DNA of 32,148 nucleotides from an uncultured Sulfolobales archaeon (GTDB taxonomy: Archaea; Thermoproteota; Thermoprotei_A; Sulfolobales; NBVN01), in the NCBI GenBank assembly GCA_938017505.1, contig CALIKV010000020.1, positions 1 to 32,148 on the forward strand. Reading direction: 5' to 3'. A program made the position numbers and the translations under genes. The notes below the pieces were generated by a model. That model was not told the DNA's origin. It ran no database searches and saw only the letters and a list, made by a program, of their open reading frames with translations. Shown piece after piece: positions 7,605-15,703 of this stretch (its first letter is position 1; each line of letters begins with the position of its first letter).

Positions 7605-8664
7605 ACCAAGCGTCAAGCCCTCTAGACGGGGTTTTCACGCCCTCCTTATAGGCCTTCCTCAACCTCTCCACAGCGCTACTTACTCTCTCTTCCGAGAAGT
7701 CGTACTCGTCGACCAATATCCTCCTCACAGCTTCAACGTTTGGCTCCCTCCACGTGACTATGTAGGCGTCCGTGACTGGCGGGTTAATGAATATCCTCCT
7801 AATATCCTCGTAATTGAAGTCTACCTTAGCGTTAGGTAGAGTCTTGAGAGCATTCTCCAGGTTGCCATGTGTTTTTATTAACCTAAGAGCAGTTTTAGGA
7901 CCTACACCCTTAACCCCCTCAGGGTTAAAGTCCGTTCCCAGCAATATGGCTATGTCTATAAGTTGCTCACGTGTTATACCTAGGAACTTAAGAAGCTGCT
8001 CTAGCTCTACTAGCTCGGGCTTTATGTCAACGTAGACGTCTTTGCCTGGTAGCTTGCGCTTACCGCTGACGGTCACGTTCCTTAAGAGCCTGGGCGTGTT
8101 GAAGAGAAGCGAGTCGTAGTCTTGGGAGACTGAAGCCCACACGTCGCCTTTCCTCGCCATGTACGCCGCCTGAGCCTCACCCTCCGACGGCGCGTTAACG
8201 TACGGCACCCCCATTGCGTCCAACAACTTCTTAGACGTGTCGACCATTTCAGTGGTCAGTCTTCCTGTGGCTTGCGCGTACTTCCGCGCCTCCTCAATCC
8301 TGCCCTCAACTATAGCGGCCTCGTACTTCCTAAGGGACTCCTCCCTTAAAGCAGCCCTCTCGGCTATCTCCCTGGCCTTTAACTCTGGCGGCTTCCCGTC
8401 GAAGACGTAGACGGGTCTAAGCCCCGATTCAACCAAATTAATGGTCCTGTAGAAGAGCCCGCTTAAATGACTCGTCACACGACCCCTACCGTCCATTAAC
8501 GGCGTCCCGTCAGGTTGCCTTATCGCAGCAAGGAATTGGTAAAGCGCGTTGTACCCATCGATGGCTACCGTCCTGCCTCTCAACTCCCTCAAATCACTAA
8601 TTACTCTAACGGCGGGGGACTCCTCGATCAACTCCCTCAAATTAACGCCCAAACCCGGTCCCAT
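7594..8664 (-). CDS. fen1: Flap endonuclease 1
   Basis: Structure-specific 5' nuclease that removes flaps during Okazaki-fragment maturation and base excision repair. The 356-aa length is typical. Active-site acidic residues are visible: D36 (AIDGYN), D89 (VFDGK), E161 and E163 (SEGEAQA), D182 and D184 (QDYDS) and D245 (LGTDFN). The helix-hairpin-helix GVKGVGPKTAL is near 250-260. The C-terminus, SRGLDAWFKR, is a PCNA-interacting peptide that keeps the hydrophobic and aromatic anchors but has Ser where the PIP consensus has Gln. The gene is divergent from leuS and convergent with dph6 (11-base overlap). A minus-strand TATA-like ATATTTTAG lies about 25 bases upstream of the ATG. Confidence 0.96.
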   Translation of the reverse strand: MGPGLGVNLRELIEESPAVRVISDLRELRGRTVAIDGYNALYQFLAAIRQPDGTPLMDGRGRVTSHLSGLFYRTINLVESGLRPVYVFDGKPPELKAREIAERAALREESLRKYEAAIVEGRIEEARKYAQATGRLTTEMVDTSKKLLDAMGVPYVNAPSEGEAQAAYMARKGDVWASVSQDYDSLLFNTPRLLRNVTVSGKRKLPGKDVYVDIKPELVELEQLLKFLGITREQLIDIAILLGTDFNPEGVKGVGPKTALRLIKTHGNLENALKTLPNAKVDFNYEDIRRIFINPPVTDAYIVTWREPNVEAVRRILVDEYDFSEERVSSAVERLRKAYKEGVKTPSRGLDAWFKR

Positions 8665-8715
8665 GTAATTTAACTACTTAGAAGAGCTAAAATATGTCGG
8701 GATTGAGTCCTAGAT

Positions 8716-8725
8716 TCATTTATAA
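8716..8725 (+). promoter_or_regulatory. TATA box for leuS
   Basis: ATTTATAAC in the 140-base divergent gap. Initiation about 25 bases downstream (near 8745) would place GGTGAGG (8748-8754) at the very start of the mRNA. Confidence 0.55.
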
Positions 8726-8759
8726 CTCGGCGTCCTAGTTAGTTATAGGTGAGGAAAAC

Positions 8760-11705
8760 ACGAGTAGGGGGGAGCTGGAGGACTTCACTAAGTACCTCGT
8801 TGACGTGGCCCGTAAGTGGTCCGCAATATGGTTTGAGAGGGAGGTCTACAAAGCCGACCCGAGGGATGGGGTTCCTAAGTACTTCCTAACAGGCGCTTTC
8901 ATGTACCCTAACGGACCTGCTCATGTAGGGCATGCGAGGACCTACCTGATCCCAGACATCCTAGCTAGGTTTATGAGGGGGTTGGGGTATAATGTGTTGT
9001 TCCCCATGGGTTTCCACTACACGGGAACCCCTATCCTGGCCCTCGCAGAGGGACTGGCTACAGGTGGCGAGGAGTACATAGGTAACCTGGCCAGGGTCTT
9101 TCAGGTTGACAGGGAGGGGCTCTCTAAGCTGAGGGATCCAGTGTCCGTGGCCAAGTTCTTCCACGAGATCTCCAAGGAGGCCATGAGATTGTACGGCCTT
9201 TCCATAGACTGGAGGAGGGAGTTCACCACGATAGACCCGGAGTTTAAATCGTTCATCCACTGGCAGTTCAGGAAGCTTCTCGAGTCTGGATACCTTACCA
9301 GGGGTTCCCACCCGGTTGGCTGGTGCCCTCATCATAATATGCCTGTAGGCATGCACGACACGAAGGACGACGTAGAGCCTGAGATAGACGAGCTCTATAT
9401 AATAAAGTTTAAGGGTCTTGACGGCCTGAATTACGTTGTCGCCACCTTAAGACCTGAGACCGTTCCTGGCGTGACTAACCTGTGGGTGAATCCGGACGTC
9501 AGATACTGTGTGTCTCATGTAATGACCTCCGGCGGGGAGGAGACGTGGGTCACCTCATGTGAGGCGGCCAGGAAGCTGGGGTTCCAGAGGAGTGTTAAGG
9601 TGTTTCAGGAGATAGGAGGGGCCGAGCTGATCGGTAAACATGTTGTGAATCCCATCACCGGGCGTGTAGTCCCGGTCCTCAAGGCCTCGTTCGTGAGTCC
9701 TAAGTTCGGAACAGGGGTCGTCATGAGCGTGCCGGCACACGCCCCCTACGACTACGTGGCGTTAAGGGACTACGTGTTCAGCGATCTGCAAGGGTCTTGG
9801 GGGTCTTTAGAACCAATACCATTAATAACCGTGGAGGGCTACAGCGACATACCTGCTAGGGACGTCGTGGAGAGGCTAGGAGTTAAGTCTCAGGAGGATC
9901 GTGATCTCCTTGACGAAGCCACTAAAGAGATCTACAGGGCTGAGTATGAGTCAGGAGTTATGCGTCCAGACCTCGACAGGCTTGTGGAATCTGAGGTCGT
10001 GGAAGGCGTTAAGGGGTTCATAGTCGGTGAGGTCTCCCGTGCCTCTGTGAGGGATGCCCGCGAGATGATTAAGAGCTTCCTCACGAGCAAGGGGTTCGGT
10101 GACTTAATGTATGAGGTCATGAACGCTCCTGTCTACTGCAGGTGCGGTACCGAGGTAGTTGTCAAGGTCGTTAAGGATCAGTGGTTCATTAACTACGGCG
10201 ACCCGGGTTGGAAAGAGTTAGCGCTTAAGGCGTTGGCCAGGATTAGGATAGTTCCTGAGGAGGCAAGGACCCAGTTCGTAAACACCGTTCAATGGCTTAA
10301 GGAGAAGGCATGCACGAGAAGCAGGGGTTTGGGAACAGAGTTGCCTTGGTCCCCCGGCTGGATAATTGAGTCCTTAAGCGACTCAACGATATACATGGCG
10401 TTCTACACGGTCATCCACAAGATAAGAGAACACGGGATACCTCCTGAGAAGCTGACGTATGAGTTCTGGGATTACGTGCTGCTGGGTTCGGGTGACGCGG
10501 GGGGATTGAGCGAGCGACTGGGGATCGAACCCGAGGTACTGGAGGGCTTGAGAAGCGAGTTCCTCTACTGGTACCCTCTCGACTCACGTCATAGCGGTAA
10601 GGATTTAATACCGAATCACCTGACTTTCTTCTTATTCAATCACACAGCCATATTCCCCGAGGGGTTGTGGCCCAGGCAGATCGTGGCTAATGGATGGGTC
10701 CTCATACAGGGGGAGAAGATGGCTAAGTCCAGGGGGAATATATTCCCGCTTCACTGGTTAATCAGCAATTACTCGCCAGACGTGATAAGGCTTGCCATAG
10801 CCTCCGGAGCTGAGGTCGAGAGCGATTTAAACCTAGACGTCGAAACCCTCGACGCGTTGAGGGATAAGCTGAAGGCTATTCACGACCTAGTGCTCGAGGT
10901 TCTCACGTCAGGGGAGTTAAGCGATGGGGTTGGGTTGCCTGAGAGATGGCTTCTTTCAAGGTTTGCCGGCAACGCGTTAGGGGCGTACGAGGACTTGGGC
11001 AACGTTAAAGTTAGGGCGGCAAGCCTCAAGATCTTCTACAACATACATCAAGACATAACAAGGTATTTGAGGATGGTTGATAGGCCTTCCAAAGTGCTGA
11101 GGGATTTAATCGCCTCATGGCTTAAATTAATGCATTTGATAACACCCTTCATAACCGAGGAGCTATGGCATAAGACAGGCGGGGAAGGACTCCTGACCGT
11201 TAAGACGTTGCCGTCAAGCAGTGAATTGAGGTCGTTGATTAACGAGGCCGTGGAGCTGGACTACGTGTTCTTGGAGAGATTCCTAGAGGACTTGAAGAAC
11301 TTGTTGAAGGTTGTCAAAGGCAGTGAGGTAATCGTCTACGTGGCGCCTGAATCAAGCTACACACACTTGATCGAGGTCCTCAGGATCTTACGCGAGGGTG
11401 GCAGGATAGGTGACATCGTAAAGTACCTGATAACTAACAAGGTTACTGAACCGAGGCAAGCGCTCAAGGTCGCTAAAACCATGGTTGATCTAATCATGTC
11501 CCTACCTTCGGGGTTGCTGGACGCCATAACCAGGATCGGATCCGTGGACGAGTATGAGGTCCTCACACGCTCTAGGAAATACATCGAGGAGGAGGTGGGG
11601 GTAAGAATAAGAGACGTGTATAGGGCGGACGACGAGAGCGCTCCAGATTTCAATGGAAAAAAGAAGAGCGCCTTACCTCTAAGACCCAGCATCCAAATAC
11701 TCTAG
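8760..11705 (+). CDS. leuS: Leucyl-tRNA synthetase, archaeal type
   Basis: Class I synthetase charging tRNA-Leu. Numbering from the GTG at 8805 (966 aa): HVGH signature 40-43, CP1 editing domain inserted in the catalytic core, KMAKS loop 638-642, anticodon-binding domain, and a C-terminal end (KKSALPLRPSIQIL) like that of other archaeal LeuRS. Start problem: GTG 8805 begins at ARKW, about 8-13 residues later than homologues, and has no ribosome-binding site. The frame stays open upstream to 8739 without ATG, GTG or TTG. The ACG at 8760 is in frame, seven bases after GGTGA, and would add an N-terminus (SRGELEDFTKYLVDV) of the expected length. I therefore extend to 8760 as likely, with 8805 as the conventional fallback. 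Confidence 0.9.
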   Translation, partial: TSRGELEDFTKYLVDVARKWSAIWFEREVYKADPRDGVPKYFLTGAFMYPNGPAHVGHARTYLIPDILARFMRGLGYNVLFPMGFHYTGTPILALAEGLATGGEEYIGNLARVFQVDREGLSKLRDPVSVAKFFHEISKEAMRLYGLSIDWRREFTTIDPEFKSFIHWQFRKLLESGYLTRGSHPVGWCPHHNMPVGMHDTKDDVEPEIDELYIIKFKGLDGLNYVVATLRPETVPGVTNLWVNPDVRYCVSHVMTSGGEETWVTSCEAARKLGFQRSVKVFQEIGGAELIGKHVVNPITGRVVPVLKASFVSPKFGTGVVMSVPAHAPYDYVALRDYVFSDLQGSWGSLEPIPLITVEGYSDIPARDVVERLGVKSQEDRDLLDEATKEIYRAEYESGVMRPDLDRLVESEVVEGVKGFIVGEVSRASVRDAREMIKSFLTSKGFGDLMYEVMNAPVYCRCGTEVVVKVVKDQWFINYGDPGWKELALKALARIRIVPEEARTQFVNTVQWLKEKACTRSRGLGTELPWSPGWIIESLSDSTIYMAFYTVIHKIREHGIPPEKLTYEFWDYVLLGSGDAGGLSERLGIEPEVLEGLRSEFLYWYPLDSRHSGKDLIPNHLTFFLFNHTAIFPEGLWPRQIVANGWVLIQGEKMAKSRGNIFPLHWLISNYSPDVIRLAIASGAEVESDLNLDVETLDALRDKLKAIHDLVLEVLTSGELSDGVGLPERWLLSRFAGNALGAYEDLGNVKVRAASLKIFYNIHQDITRYLRMVDRPSKVLRDLIASWLKLMHLITPFITEELWHKTGGEGLLTVKTLPSSSELRSLINEAVELDYVFLERFLEDLKNLLKVVKGSEVIVYVAPESSYTHLIEVLRILREGGRIGDIVKYLITNKVTEPRQALKVAKTMVDLIMSLPSGLLDAITRIGSVDEYEVLTRSRKYIEEEVGVRIRDVYRADDESAPDFNGKKKSALPLRPSIQIL

Positions 11706-11810
11706 CCCACTTCATTCCCCGAGGAGTTAATCACGCAGAGGTAAACGGGAACGCGAGTGGCTGCGGTGAGGGCACCTTAATATCTCGGTAACGCCCTAGA
11801 GTATAAGGGG

Positions 11811-11865
11811 CTGTGAGGTTGACGACGGGCGGACTGAAGGGTGATGTCCCACTGTAGCGCTGAGC
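11811..11865 (+). ncRNA. Candidate C/D box guide RNA between leuS and tRNA-Ser
   Basis: D' box CTGA (11834-11837), three-base spacer, C' box GTGATGT (11841-11847), exactly 12 bases, then D box CTGA (11860-11863). This is the C'-guide-D geometry of archaeal methylation-guide sRNAs. The first C box is weak (GTGAGGT at 11813-11819, 14 bases before D'). A TATA-like TTAATATC lies near 11778-11785. By the D+5 rule, the second guide (CCCACTGTAGCG) would pair with a CGCTACAGTGGG target and direct methylation at its fifth base. The target RNA was not identified. Confidence 0.45.
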
Positions 11866-11930
11866 TCCTAACGCTTCCTTCTATAGTTGTTGCGAAATCG
11901 CAGCTTAAGGTCTCTTTAGGGCAAGCGAGG

Positions 11931-12015
11931 CGCCGGGGGCGGGATTCGAACCCGCGCGCGGAAGCACCGCACTGGCTCTCAAGGCCAGCCCCTTAGACCG
12001 CTCGGGCACCCCGGC
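11931..12015 (-). tRNA. tRNA-Ser (anticodon TGA)
   Basis: On the minus strand, the acceptor stem GCCGGGG/CCCCGGC, the anticodon stem CTGGC/GCCAG with loop CTTGAGA (anticodon TGA), a long variable arm (TGCGGTGCTTCCGCGC region) as in class II tRNAs, and a TTCGAAT T loop are all present. The discriminator is G. CCA is not encoded (CCT follows) and there is no intron. An AT-rich box (CATTTAAAAT near 12036-12045) lies at promoter distance upstream. Confidence 0.95.
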
Positions 12016-12092
12016 CATCTAAAATAGTGTTTGTAGAATTTTAAATGAATCAAGGACGTTGCGAGCAAAACGATTCGTGCCTAGCAACGCTT

Positions 12093-12404
12093 CTATCTAA
12101 GTAACTCTACTTCTATGTAGACGTCATCCGGTATTCTTATCCTCATTATCTGGCGCATCACTCTCTCATCCACATCCACATCAACCATTCTCTTATGTAT
12201 CCTCATCTCCCACTTCTCACTAACTTTCGTTCCCTCACCGTGAGGTAGTCTCAGTAAGGGGACTACTAAGTGCTTCGTGGGGAGTGGAACCGGGCCTTTT
12301 ATCTTAACACCTGCCTTCTTAGCTATGTCGACTAGGTTTCTGGTCACGTCGTCTAGGTGCCCGACGTTAGTGCTCCAGAGCCTTATCCTCACTTTCGAGG
12401 TCAA
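12093..12404 (-). CDS. rps10: 30S ribosomal protein S10
   Basis: The 103-aa universal small-subunit protein of the 30S head. It is recognised by VRIRLWSTNVGHLDDV at the N-terminus, the loop KIKGPVPLPTKHLVVPLLRLPHG (about 34-56) and WEMRIHKRMVDV (about 65-76). It lies 21 bases downstream of the EF-1alpha gene, the usual archaeal order (S12-S7-EF1A-S10), and probably shares its transcript. The ATG at 12404 gives the standard length. Confidence 0.96.
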   Translation of the reverse strand: MTSKVRIRLWSTNVGHLDDVTRNLVDIAKKAGVKIKGPVPLPTKHLVVPLLRLPHGEGTKVSEKWEMRIHKRMVDVDVDERVMRQIMRIRIPDDVYIEVELLR

Positions 12405-12425
12405 CTAAGATACCCTTCGTGCGTT

Positions 12426-13736
12426 TTACTTCTTTGCCTCAGCCGGAACCACGTCCATTATGACACCGATACCTACCGTCTTACCCATGTCCCTCATGGC
12501 AAATCTCCCCAGTTGCTGTATGTCGCTGAACTTCTCAACAACCATAGGTCTGATTGGCTGGAATCTCATGATGGCGGACTCGCCGACCTTAATGAATTGC
12601 GGATTCCTCTCGGCTATCTGGCCTGTCTTAGGGTCTAGCTTCCCTACTATCTCGGTGATCCTAGCTGCTACGGACGCTGTGTGGGCGTGAACCACAGGCG
12701 TGTAGCCGACGTGAATCGCCGTAGGATGATAAACTACATAGACCCTCGCTGTGAACTCCTTAGCGACTGTTGGTGGGTTCTGCGGGTGACCGGCAACATC
12801 GCCTCTCTTTATATCCGTCTTAGAAATGCCTCTAACGTTGAAACCTATATTATCGCCGGGCAACGCCTCATCTATCTTCTCGTGATGCATCTCTATCGAT
12901 TTAACCTCTCCTGAAGCCCCAGCAGGCATGAAGATAATCACGTCCCCTACTTTCAACCTCCCTGTCTCCACCCTACCAACAGGCACCGTACCCACGCCAG
13001 TTATTGAGTAGACCTCCTGAACCGGCACTCTTAAGGGCTTATCGATGGGCTTAGGCGGCGGTTGTGCGGAGTCAAGGGCCTCGATGAGGGTTGGGCCAGT
13101 GTACCATGGCATGTTAGGCGACCTATCAATTATGTTCTCGCCAAACCATCCGGACACCGGGACGAACGGTATGGCCTCCACCTTAAAGCCAAGCCCTCTC
13201 ATGAACTTCTTCAGACCGTCCACCATCTTATTGTACCTGTCCTTACTGTATGGGGGCTCAGCTATATCCATCTTAGTTATCGCAACGACTACCTGATCGA
13301 TGCCCATGGTCCTAGCCAGGACTATGTGCTCCATAGTCTGTCCCTCCCTACTCATGCCGGCCTCGAACTCGCCGGTCTTAGCCGAAACCACCAGGAGCGC
13401 AACGTCGGCCTGACTAGCCCCGGTGATCATGTTCTTGACGAAATCCCTATGTCCCGGCGCGTCTATGATCGTCCAGTAGTACTTAGGGGTTTCGAACTTC
13501 ATGAAGCTAAGCGCTATTGTTAGTCCCCTATCCCTCTCCTCCTTGAGTTTGTCCAGGAACCACGCGAATTTCTCCGACTCCTTACCAGCCTTCTTAGCCG
13601 CCTCCTCAACGTCCTTGACCAACTTAGGGTCTAGGGCACCTAACTTAAGTAACGTGTGTCCTACTAACGTGCTCTTGCCATGGTCTACGTGCCCAATTAC
13701 CACCAAATTCATGTGCTCCTTCTTCGGTCTGCTCAT
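12426..13736 (-). CDS. tef1a: Translation elongation factor 1-alpha
   Basis: GTPase that delivers aminoacyl-tRNA to the ribosome (436 aa). P-loop GHVDHGKS (15-22), DAPGH (92-96), and the segment GEFEAGMSREGQT (122-134), an insertion shared by eukaryotes and crenarchaea. The guanine-specificity motif is TKMD (154-157) where NKMD is the rule, an Asn-to-Thr change. Domains II and III follow with normal sequence. It has its own strong minus-strand TATA box (about 13776-13784) and a short leader with GGTGATGG just before the ATG. The gene precedes S10 in the str cluster. Confidence 0.98.
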   Translation of the reverse strand: MSRPKKEHMNLVVIGHVDHGKSTLVGHTLLKLGALDPKLVKDVEEAAKKAGKESEKFAWFLDKLKEERDRGLTIALSFMKFETPKYYWTIIDAPGHRDFVKNMITGASQADVALLVVSAKTGEFEAGMSREGQTMEHIVLARTMGIDQVVVAITKMDIAEPPYSKDRYNKMVDGLKKFMRGLGFKVEAIPFVPVSGWFGENIIDRSPNMPWYTGPTLIEALDSAQPPPKPIDKPLRVPVQEVYSITGVGTVPVGRVETGRLKVGDVIIFMPAGASGEVKSIEMHHEKIDEALPGDNIGFNVRGISKTDIKRGDVAGHPQNPPTVAKEFTARVYVVYHPTAIHVGYTPVVHAHTASVAARITEIVGKLDPKTGQIAERNPQFIKVGESAIMRFQPIRPMVVEKFSDIQQLGRFAMRDMGKTVGIGVIMDVVPAEAKK

Positions 13737-13774
13737 GTCTCCATCACCTTACACTAAATAGTGTCGCACCACCT

Positions 13775-13785
13775 TATAAAATTTA
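13775..13785 (-). promoter_or_regulatory. TATA box for tef1a
   Basis: On the minus strand, AAATTTTATAAGG lies about 40-50 bases before the ATG at 13736. It implies that tef1a-rps10 is transcribed separately from rps7. Confidence 0.55.
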
Positions 13786-13809
13786 CTTACACATTTAAAA
13801 ATACGCTCA

Positions 13810-14403
13810 CTACCTAGAGCTCAGAGCTATCCTCTCGGTCTCCTCCTTCTTCGCTATCGCATAGCTCTTAGGGTCATTACTAGCCGCTGCGATCACTTCG
13901 TCAGCGAGGCACTCAGCTATGGATCTCGCCGATTTAAACGCGGCCAGTCTAGCACCGTCAGTCATGTACCTTAAGGCGAGGTCAACCCTTCTTAAGGGAG
14001 CCACGTCGACGGCCACGTGATAGACTATACCACCGTACATTATCCTGGTAGTCTCCTCACGAGGTCCCGCGTTCTCTATAGCTCGAACGAGAACCTGGAG
14101 AGGGTTCTCCTTAGTTCTGAGGTGGATGAGCTCGAAAGCCCTCTTGACGATGTTATACGCTAGGTGCTTCTTACCGGCATTCCTGCCGTGCTTCATCAAG
14201 TGATTGATCAATCTCTCAGCTATAGGAACCCCGGCCTTACCGAATCTCCTGTGCTCGTGTCTCCCGCCAGTGTGCGGGACGTGGGTAGGCCTCAAAGAAA
14301 TGTATTTCTTAAGGCTCGGGTCCCTAACCACTATGTTCCCGAAATCCCACTTACCGAAGAGCCTTACCTCCAAAGGCCTTACACCTAGTTCCTCCGGGTT
14401 CAT
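13810..14403 (-). CDS. rps7: 30S ribosomal protein S7
   Basis: Primary 16S rRNA-binding protein of the 30S head. At 197 aa it has the archaeal/eukaryotic (S5e-like) length. The N-terminal extension ends in the segment [14 protein letters not shown]. The core includes [33 protein letters not shown] (about 47-79), [13 protein letters not shown] (about 112-124) and the basic C-terminal [12 protein letters not shown] minus-strand TATA box (CTTTTTAAG, about 14436-14445) precedes it, so it starts its own transcription unit after the interrupting plus-strand gene. The ATG at 14403 gives the standard length. Confidence 0.96.
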   Translation of the reverse strand: MNPEELGVRPLEVRLFGKWDFGNIVVRDPSLKKYISLRPTHVPHTGGRHEHRRFGKAGVPIAERLINHLMKHGRNAGKKHLAYNIVKRAFELIHLRTKENPLQVLVRAIENAGPREETTRIMYGGIVYHVAVDVAPLRRVDLALRYMTDGARLAAFKSARSIAECLADEVIAAASNDPKSYAIAKKEETERIALSSR

Positions 14404-14480
14404 CGCGTTCAGCCTACCCTAAAAATTACACCAGGACTTAAAAAGGGTTTAGCGAGTTCTTGACTCCTGAATAAGGTAAA

Positions 14481-14490
14481 AGTTTATAAT
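14481..14490 (+). promoter_or_regulatory. TATA box for the DUF151 gene transcript
   Basis: AGTTTATAAT is a good archaeal TATA box. Transcription from about 14508 would give a leader of about 155 bases before the GTG at 14664. Confidence 0.5.
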
Positions 14491-14507
14491 TTCTGTGACT
14501 CTAGAGA

Positions 14508-14663
14508 CACGAGAACCGGTGAGGAGGATTCACACGCGATGGGGGAAAGGTGCACAGGCCTTGAAGATGAGTTGCGTTGAGGTTAAAGCAGACGTGCTGA
14601 CGCTTCGACCAAGAGAGACGGACTCACAGCCCCCCAGAGACCACGTAACTTCTGATAGAGGAC
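14508..14663 (+). other. Long 5' leader of the DUF151 gene with a possible 13-codon upstream reading frame
   Basis: Between the TATA box and the GTG at 14664 lie about 155 bases. GGTGAGGAGG (about 14519-14528) is a strong ribosome-binding sequence. Eleven bases after it, ATG at 14539 opens a 13-codon frame (MGERCTGLEDELR) ending at 14580. I see no tRNA, C/D or H/ACA features here. The leader may be regulatory or the short frame may be accidental. Confidence 0.3.
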
Positions 14664-15182
14664 GTGGTGTGGCAGTTGAGTGAGGACACACGAGACAACC
14701 TGGTGAGGGTTGTAGGGGTTGAGGTGGTTTTAATGAACGACTTAGAGGACTTCGTAGATCTAGCTGCGTTAAGTTGCTACCTAGAGAACAACGAGGTCTT
14801 CACACTGTATAATGTGCCCCGTGAGGTAGCCCTAACCATAGAGAAGCTGAACAACTCGATGAGGGAGGGGGAATTCATAGAGCCCTCGGAGGACAGAGAG
14901 ACTATATTTGACGTACTTCTACTCTTAACCCCTAAACTCAAAGAACTCAGAAGAACCGTGATAAAGACCGTGATAAACTCATACGACGTGGATAGAGGCG
15001 TATACAGCGCATCACTACATATGAGGGTGGACGGGGTAACTATTCAGAAGAACATGATACCGAGCCACGCAATATTCCTCTCCCTGTTGCTCAACAGACC
15101 CATATATGTGACTAAGGAGGTCCTGGAAGTCTCAAGGAGGTTTAATCCGCCTGACGAAGAACGTCCATACGAGGATGAATAG
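14664..15182 (+). CDS. DUF151 (bifunctional nuclease domain-like) protein
   Basis: The 172-aa protein resembles archaeal DUF151/BFN proteins. The first half has VEVVLMNDLEDFVDLAALSCYLENNEVFTLYNVP (about 20-53). The second half contains VDGVTIQKNMIPSHAIFLSLLLNRPIYVTKEVLE (about 125-158), the counterpart of the family motif around RPSDAIxLAL..PIyV. The conserved Asp of the bacterial motif is replaced by His (PSHAI), as I expect for crenarchaeal members. The tail is acidic. The start is GTG 14664 (or GTG 14667), since a stop lies in frame at 14646. The gene runs against the ribosomal genes and splits S12 from S7. Its stop is only 16 bases from the S12 stop. Nuclease activity is not shown for this type. 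Confidence 0.75.
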   Translation: MVWQLSEDTRDNLVRVVGVEVVLMNDLEDFVDLAALSCYLENNEVFTLYNVPREVALTIEKLNNSMREGEFIEPSEDRETIFDVLLLLTPKLKELRRTVIKTVINSYDVDRGVYSASLHMRVDGVTIQKNMIPSHAIFLSLLLNRPIYVTKEVLEVSRRFNPPDEERPYEDE

Positions 15183-15198
15183 ACGTAGTAATGCGAGC

Positions 15199-15639
15199 TT
15201 ACCTTAGGGGCTTCTGTTTCTTGCCCTTCAACAGAGCGTCTAGGGATACGCCGTTAACCATTGTCACCTTATATCTGACCCCCGGTAAATCTCCCATCGA
15301 CCTTCCTAGAGTACCACCTATCCCGGCGACCACCACCTCGTCGTGCTCGTCTATGAAAGTAATCCCACCGTCTTGAGGCACGAAAGCCGTGATGACTTTC
15401 CCGTTCTTAACTAACTGAACTCTAACGCATTTCCTCAGGGCGGAGTTAGGCTGGCGTGACTCTATGCCGACTTTCTCGAGGACTATCCCCCTGGCCATTG
15501 GAGCTCCTTCAAGAGGGTCATGCCTCTTGAGTTTCAGTATGCGTATTCTGAAGTCTCGCTGACTCCACCTGAATTTAAGTTTCTTAAGCCTCAGCTTCCT
15601 AGCGGCGTAGAGGCCCTTAGGCCCCTTACTCCCCGGCAC
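15199..15639 (-). CDS. rps12: 30S ribosomal protein S12
   Basis: The 146-aa decoding-centre protein. The S12 signature [17 protein letters not shown] lies at about 60-76. The region [19 protein letters not shown] (about 90-108) and a basic C-terminus (KGKKQKPLR) follow. It is the last gene of the run rpoH-rpoB-rpoA1-rpoA2-L30e-nusA-S12, 64 bases downstream of nusA. In most relatives S7 follows directly; here a plus-strand gene intervenes. Confidence 0.97.
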   Translation of the reverse strand: MPGSKGPKGLYAARKLRLKKLKFRWSQRDFRIRILKLKRHDPLEGAPMARGIVLEKVGIESRQPNSALRKCVRVQLVKNGKVITAFVPQDGGITFIDEHDEVVVAGIGGTLGRSMGDLPGVRYKVTMVNGVSLDALLKGKKQKPLR

Positions 15640-15703
15640 TCACCCATCACCTAGAATAGGTAGTTCCATTACTTTTAAGCGTTTCCTCACGTAGGTTTAA
15701 CTA

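Noticed and set aside
14495-14683. 62-codon frame starting at GTG 14495 upstream of DUF151
   Set aside because: Starts only a few bases after the TATA box, before the likely transcription start; composition is not protein-like and it overlaps DUF151 in another frame.
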